DNA of 6,757 bases from Roseovarius sp. (GTDB taxonomy: Bacteria > Pseudomonadota > Alphaproteobacteria > Rhodobacterales > Rhodobacteraceae), in assembly GCA_023260815.1 (NCBI GenBank), contig JALQUE010000352.1:1-6757 (forward strand), written 5' to 3'. Shown in pieces: positions 6,204 through 6,757 of the stretch. Below the pieces are notes generated by a model that had not been told where the DNA came from, ran no database searches, and saw only the letters and a program-made list of their open reading frames with translations. A program made the position numbers and the translations under genes. Numbering within the stretch: the first letter of the stretch is position 1; the number at the start of each line of letters is the position of its first letter.

Positions 6204-6757
6204 ATGGAAGCGGATTATGTCATCGTCGGAGCGGGCAGCGCGGGATGCGCCATGGCCTTTCGGCTGAGCGAGGCAGGTAAATCCGTTCTGGTCATCGAAC
6301 ATGGCGGCAGTGATGCGGGGCCGTTCATCCAGATGCCCGGCGCTCTGAGTTACCCGATGAACATGAAGCGCTATGACTGGGGATACCGGACCGAACCCGA
6401 GCCGCATCTGAATGGCCGCCGTCTGGCTTGTCCGCGCGGCAAGGTGATCGGCGGTTCCAGCAGCATCAACGGCATGGTCTATGTGCGCGGTCATGCCTGC
6501 GATTACGATCACTGGCGCGATCAGGGCGCCGAGGGCTGGGGCTATGCCGATGTGCTGCCCTATTTCAAGCGGCTCGAATCCTGGGATGATGGCGGCCATG
6601 GCGGCGATCCCTCCTGGCGCGGTCAGCATGGCCCGTTGCATGTCGGGCGCGGACGCATGGCCAATCCTCTGACCCGTGCTTTCGTGCAGGCAGGCGGGCA
6701 GGCCGGCAGGCGGGCAGGCAGGCAGGCAGGCGGGCAGGCGGGCAGGCAGGCAGGCGG
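6204..6757 (+). CDS. betA: BetA, choline dehydrogenase (5' part only; enters a tandem repeat at the window end)
   Basis: This is the N-terminal third of the FAD-dependent GMC oxidoreductase that oxidises choline to betaine aldehyde, usually at the membrane. GGAGG (6191-6195) lies 8 nt before the ATG. The FAD-binding Rossmann motif is DYVIVGAGSAGC (residues 4-15), with the acidic end of the second strand in VLVIEHGG. Next come QMPGAL, KRYDWGYRTEPEPHLNGRR, and the GMC signature GKVIGGSSSINGMVYVRG starting at G79. The sequence follows BetA normally through NPLTRAFVQAGGQAG. BetA homologues then continue with a Y/P/T-rich segment and an N-G-Y motif, but here QAGR/RAGR/QAGG repeats run to the edge. 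The frame stays open through the 184 visible codons, so translation could continue, but a normal enzyme is doubtful if the repeat is real. Confidence 0.92.
   Translation, partial: MEADYVIVGAGSAGCAMAFRLSEAGKSVLVIEHGGSDAGPFIQMPGALSYPMNMKRYDWGYRTEPEPHLNGRRLACPRGKVIGGSSSINGMVYVRGHACDYDHWRDQGAEGWGYADVLPYFKRLESWDDGGHGGDPSWRGQHGPLHVGRGRMANPLTRAFVQAGGQAGRRAGRQAGGQAGRQAG
6687..6757 (+). repeat. Imperfect tetranucleotide tandem repeat (CAGG/CGGG) inside betA
   Basis: From 6687 to the last base the sequence parses without indels into 17 full 4-nt units plus a partial one. Every unit is C-N-GG: 12 CAGG, 4 CGGG, 1 CCGG, then a partial CGG. The period-4 DNA gives a 4-residue protein repeat (QAGG, QAGR, RAGR). 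The first units (to about 6706) encode QAGGQAG, which fits normal BetA, so native DNA appears to have seeded the expansion. It runs off the window, so its true length is unknown. A contig-end artefact is at least as likely as a real microsatellite. Confidence 0.85.

Noticed and set aside
4966..6204. Minus-strand open frame (412 codons) opposite betB
   Set aside because: It is antisense to an intact BetB with catalytic residues in place and shows no motif of its own.
6687..6757. CRISPR-like or replication-iteron reading of the terminal repeat
   Set aside because: The unit is 4 nt with no spacers and lies inside the betA reading frame, unlike CRISPR repeats or iterons.
1..6757. Mobile element or tRNA-associated island
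   Set aside because: No transposase, integrase, tRNA gene, target-site duplication or long terminal inverted repeat was seen, and the genes form one coherent pathway.

Overview
The window is a choline-sulfate/choline-to-glycine-betaine (bet) locus from a high-GC bacterium, most likely an alphaproteobacterium of the Rhodobacteraceae/Roseobacteraceae type. The reasons are the gene order betI-betC-betB-betA (the betICBA order known from Sinorhizobium meliloti), a choX-type choline-binding protein gene next to it, the G/C-rich third codon positions, and a short intergenic motif (minus strand CTCCGGCGGGAGTATTTGGG) that I recall as recurrent in Rhodobacteraceae genomes. The lineage is inference; no rRNA or other marker is present.

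Layout: two substrate-binding-protein genes lie on the minus strand. The promoter-proximal one (2248 to 695) encodes a Tat-exported family-5 (peptide/nickel/opine-type) solute-binding protein. A GC-rich hairpin (623-650) and a small palindrome (596-611) separate it from choX (576 to 1), which is cut by the left edge. A 282-bp divergent control region (2249-2530) follows. It holds a palindrome with the ATTGA-N4-TCAAT core expected of a BetI operator, and a minus-strand promoter candidate overlaps it. On the plus strand lie betI (2531-3115), betC (3112-4629, overlapping betI by 4 nt), betB (4669-6129) and the start of betA (6204 to the edge).

How the genes work together: ChoX captures choline in the periplasm for a ChoXWV-type ABC importer, whose other subunits would lie beyond the left edge. 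BetC hydrolyses choline-O-sulfate to choline and sulfate. BetA oxidises choline to betaine aldehyde, and BetB oxidises that to glycine betaine with NAD(P)+. BetI is the choline-sensing TetR-family repressor. The palindrome sits where one repressor could control catabolism and import in both directions.

The pathway is known. I found no clearly undescribed system. The oddest feature is the right end: within betA, just after a normal BetA sequence ending QAGGQAG, the DNA becomes an imperfect 4-nt tandem repeat (CAGG/CGGG units, about 71 nt) that runs to the last base. It is either a sequencing or assembly artefact at a contig end or a real microsatellite breaking a conserved enzyme. Other points worth checking are the hairpin occluding the betB Shine-Dalgarno, the peptide-type binding protein paired with choX, and the CAPGR active-site variant in BetC.
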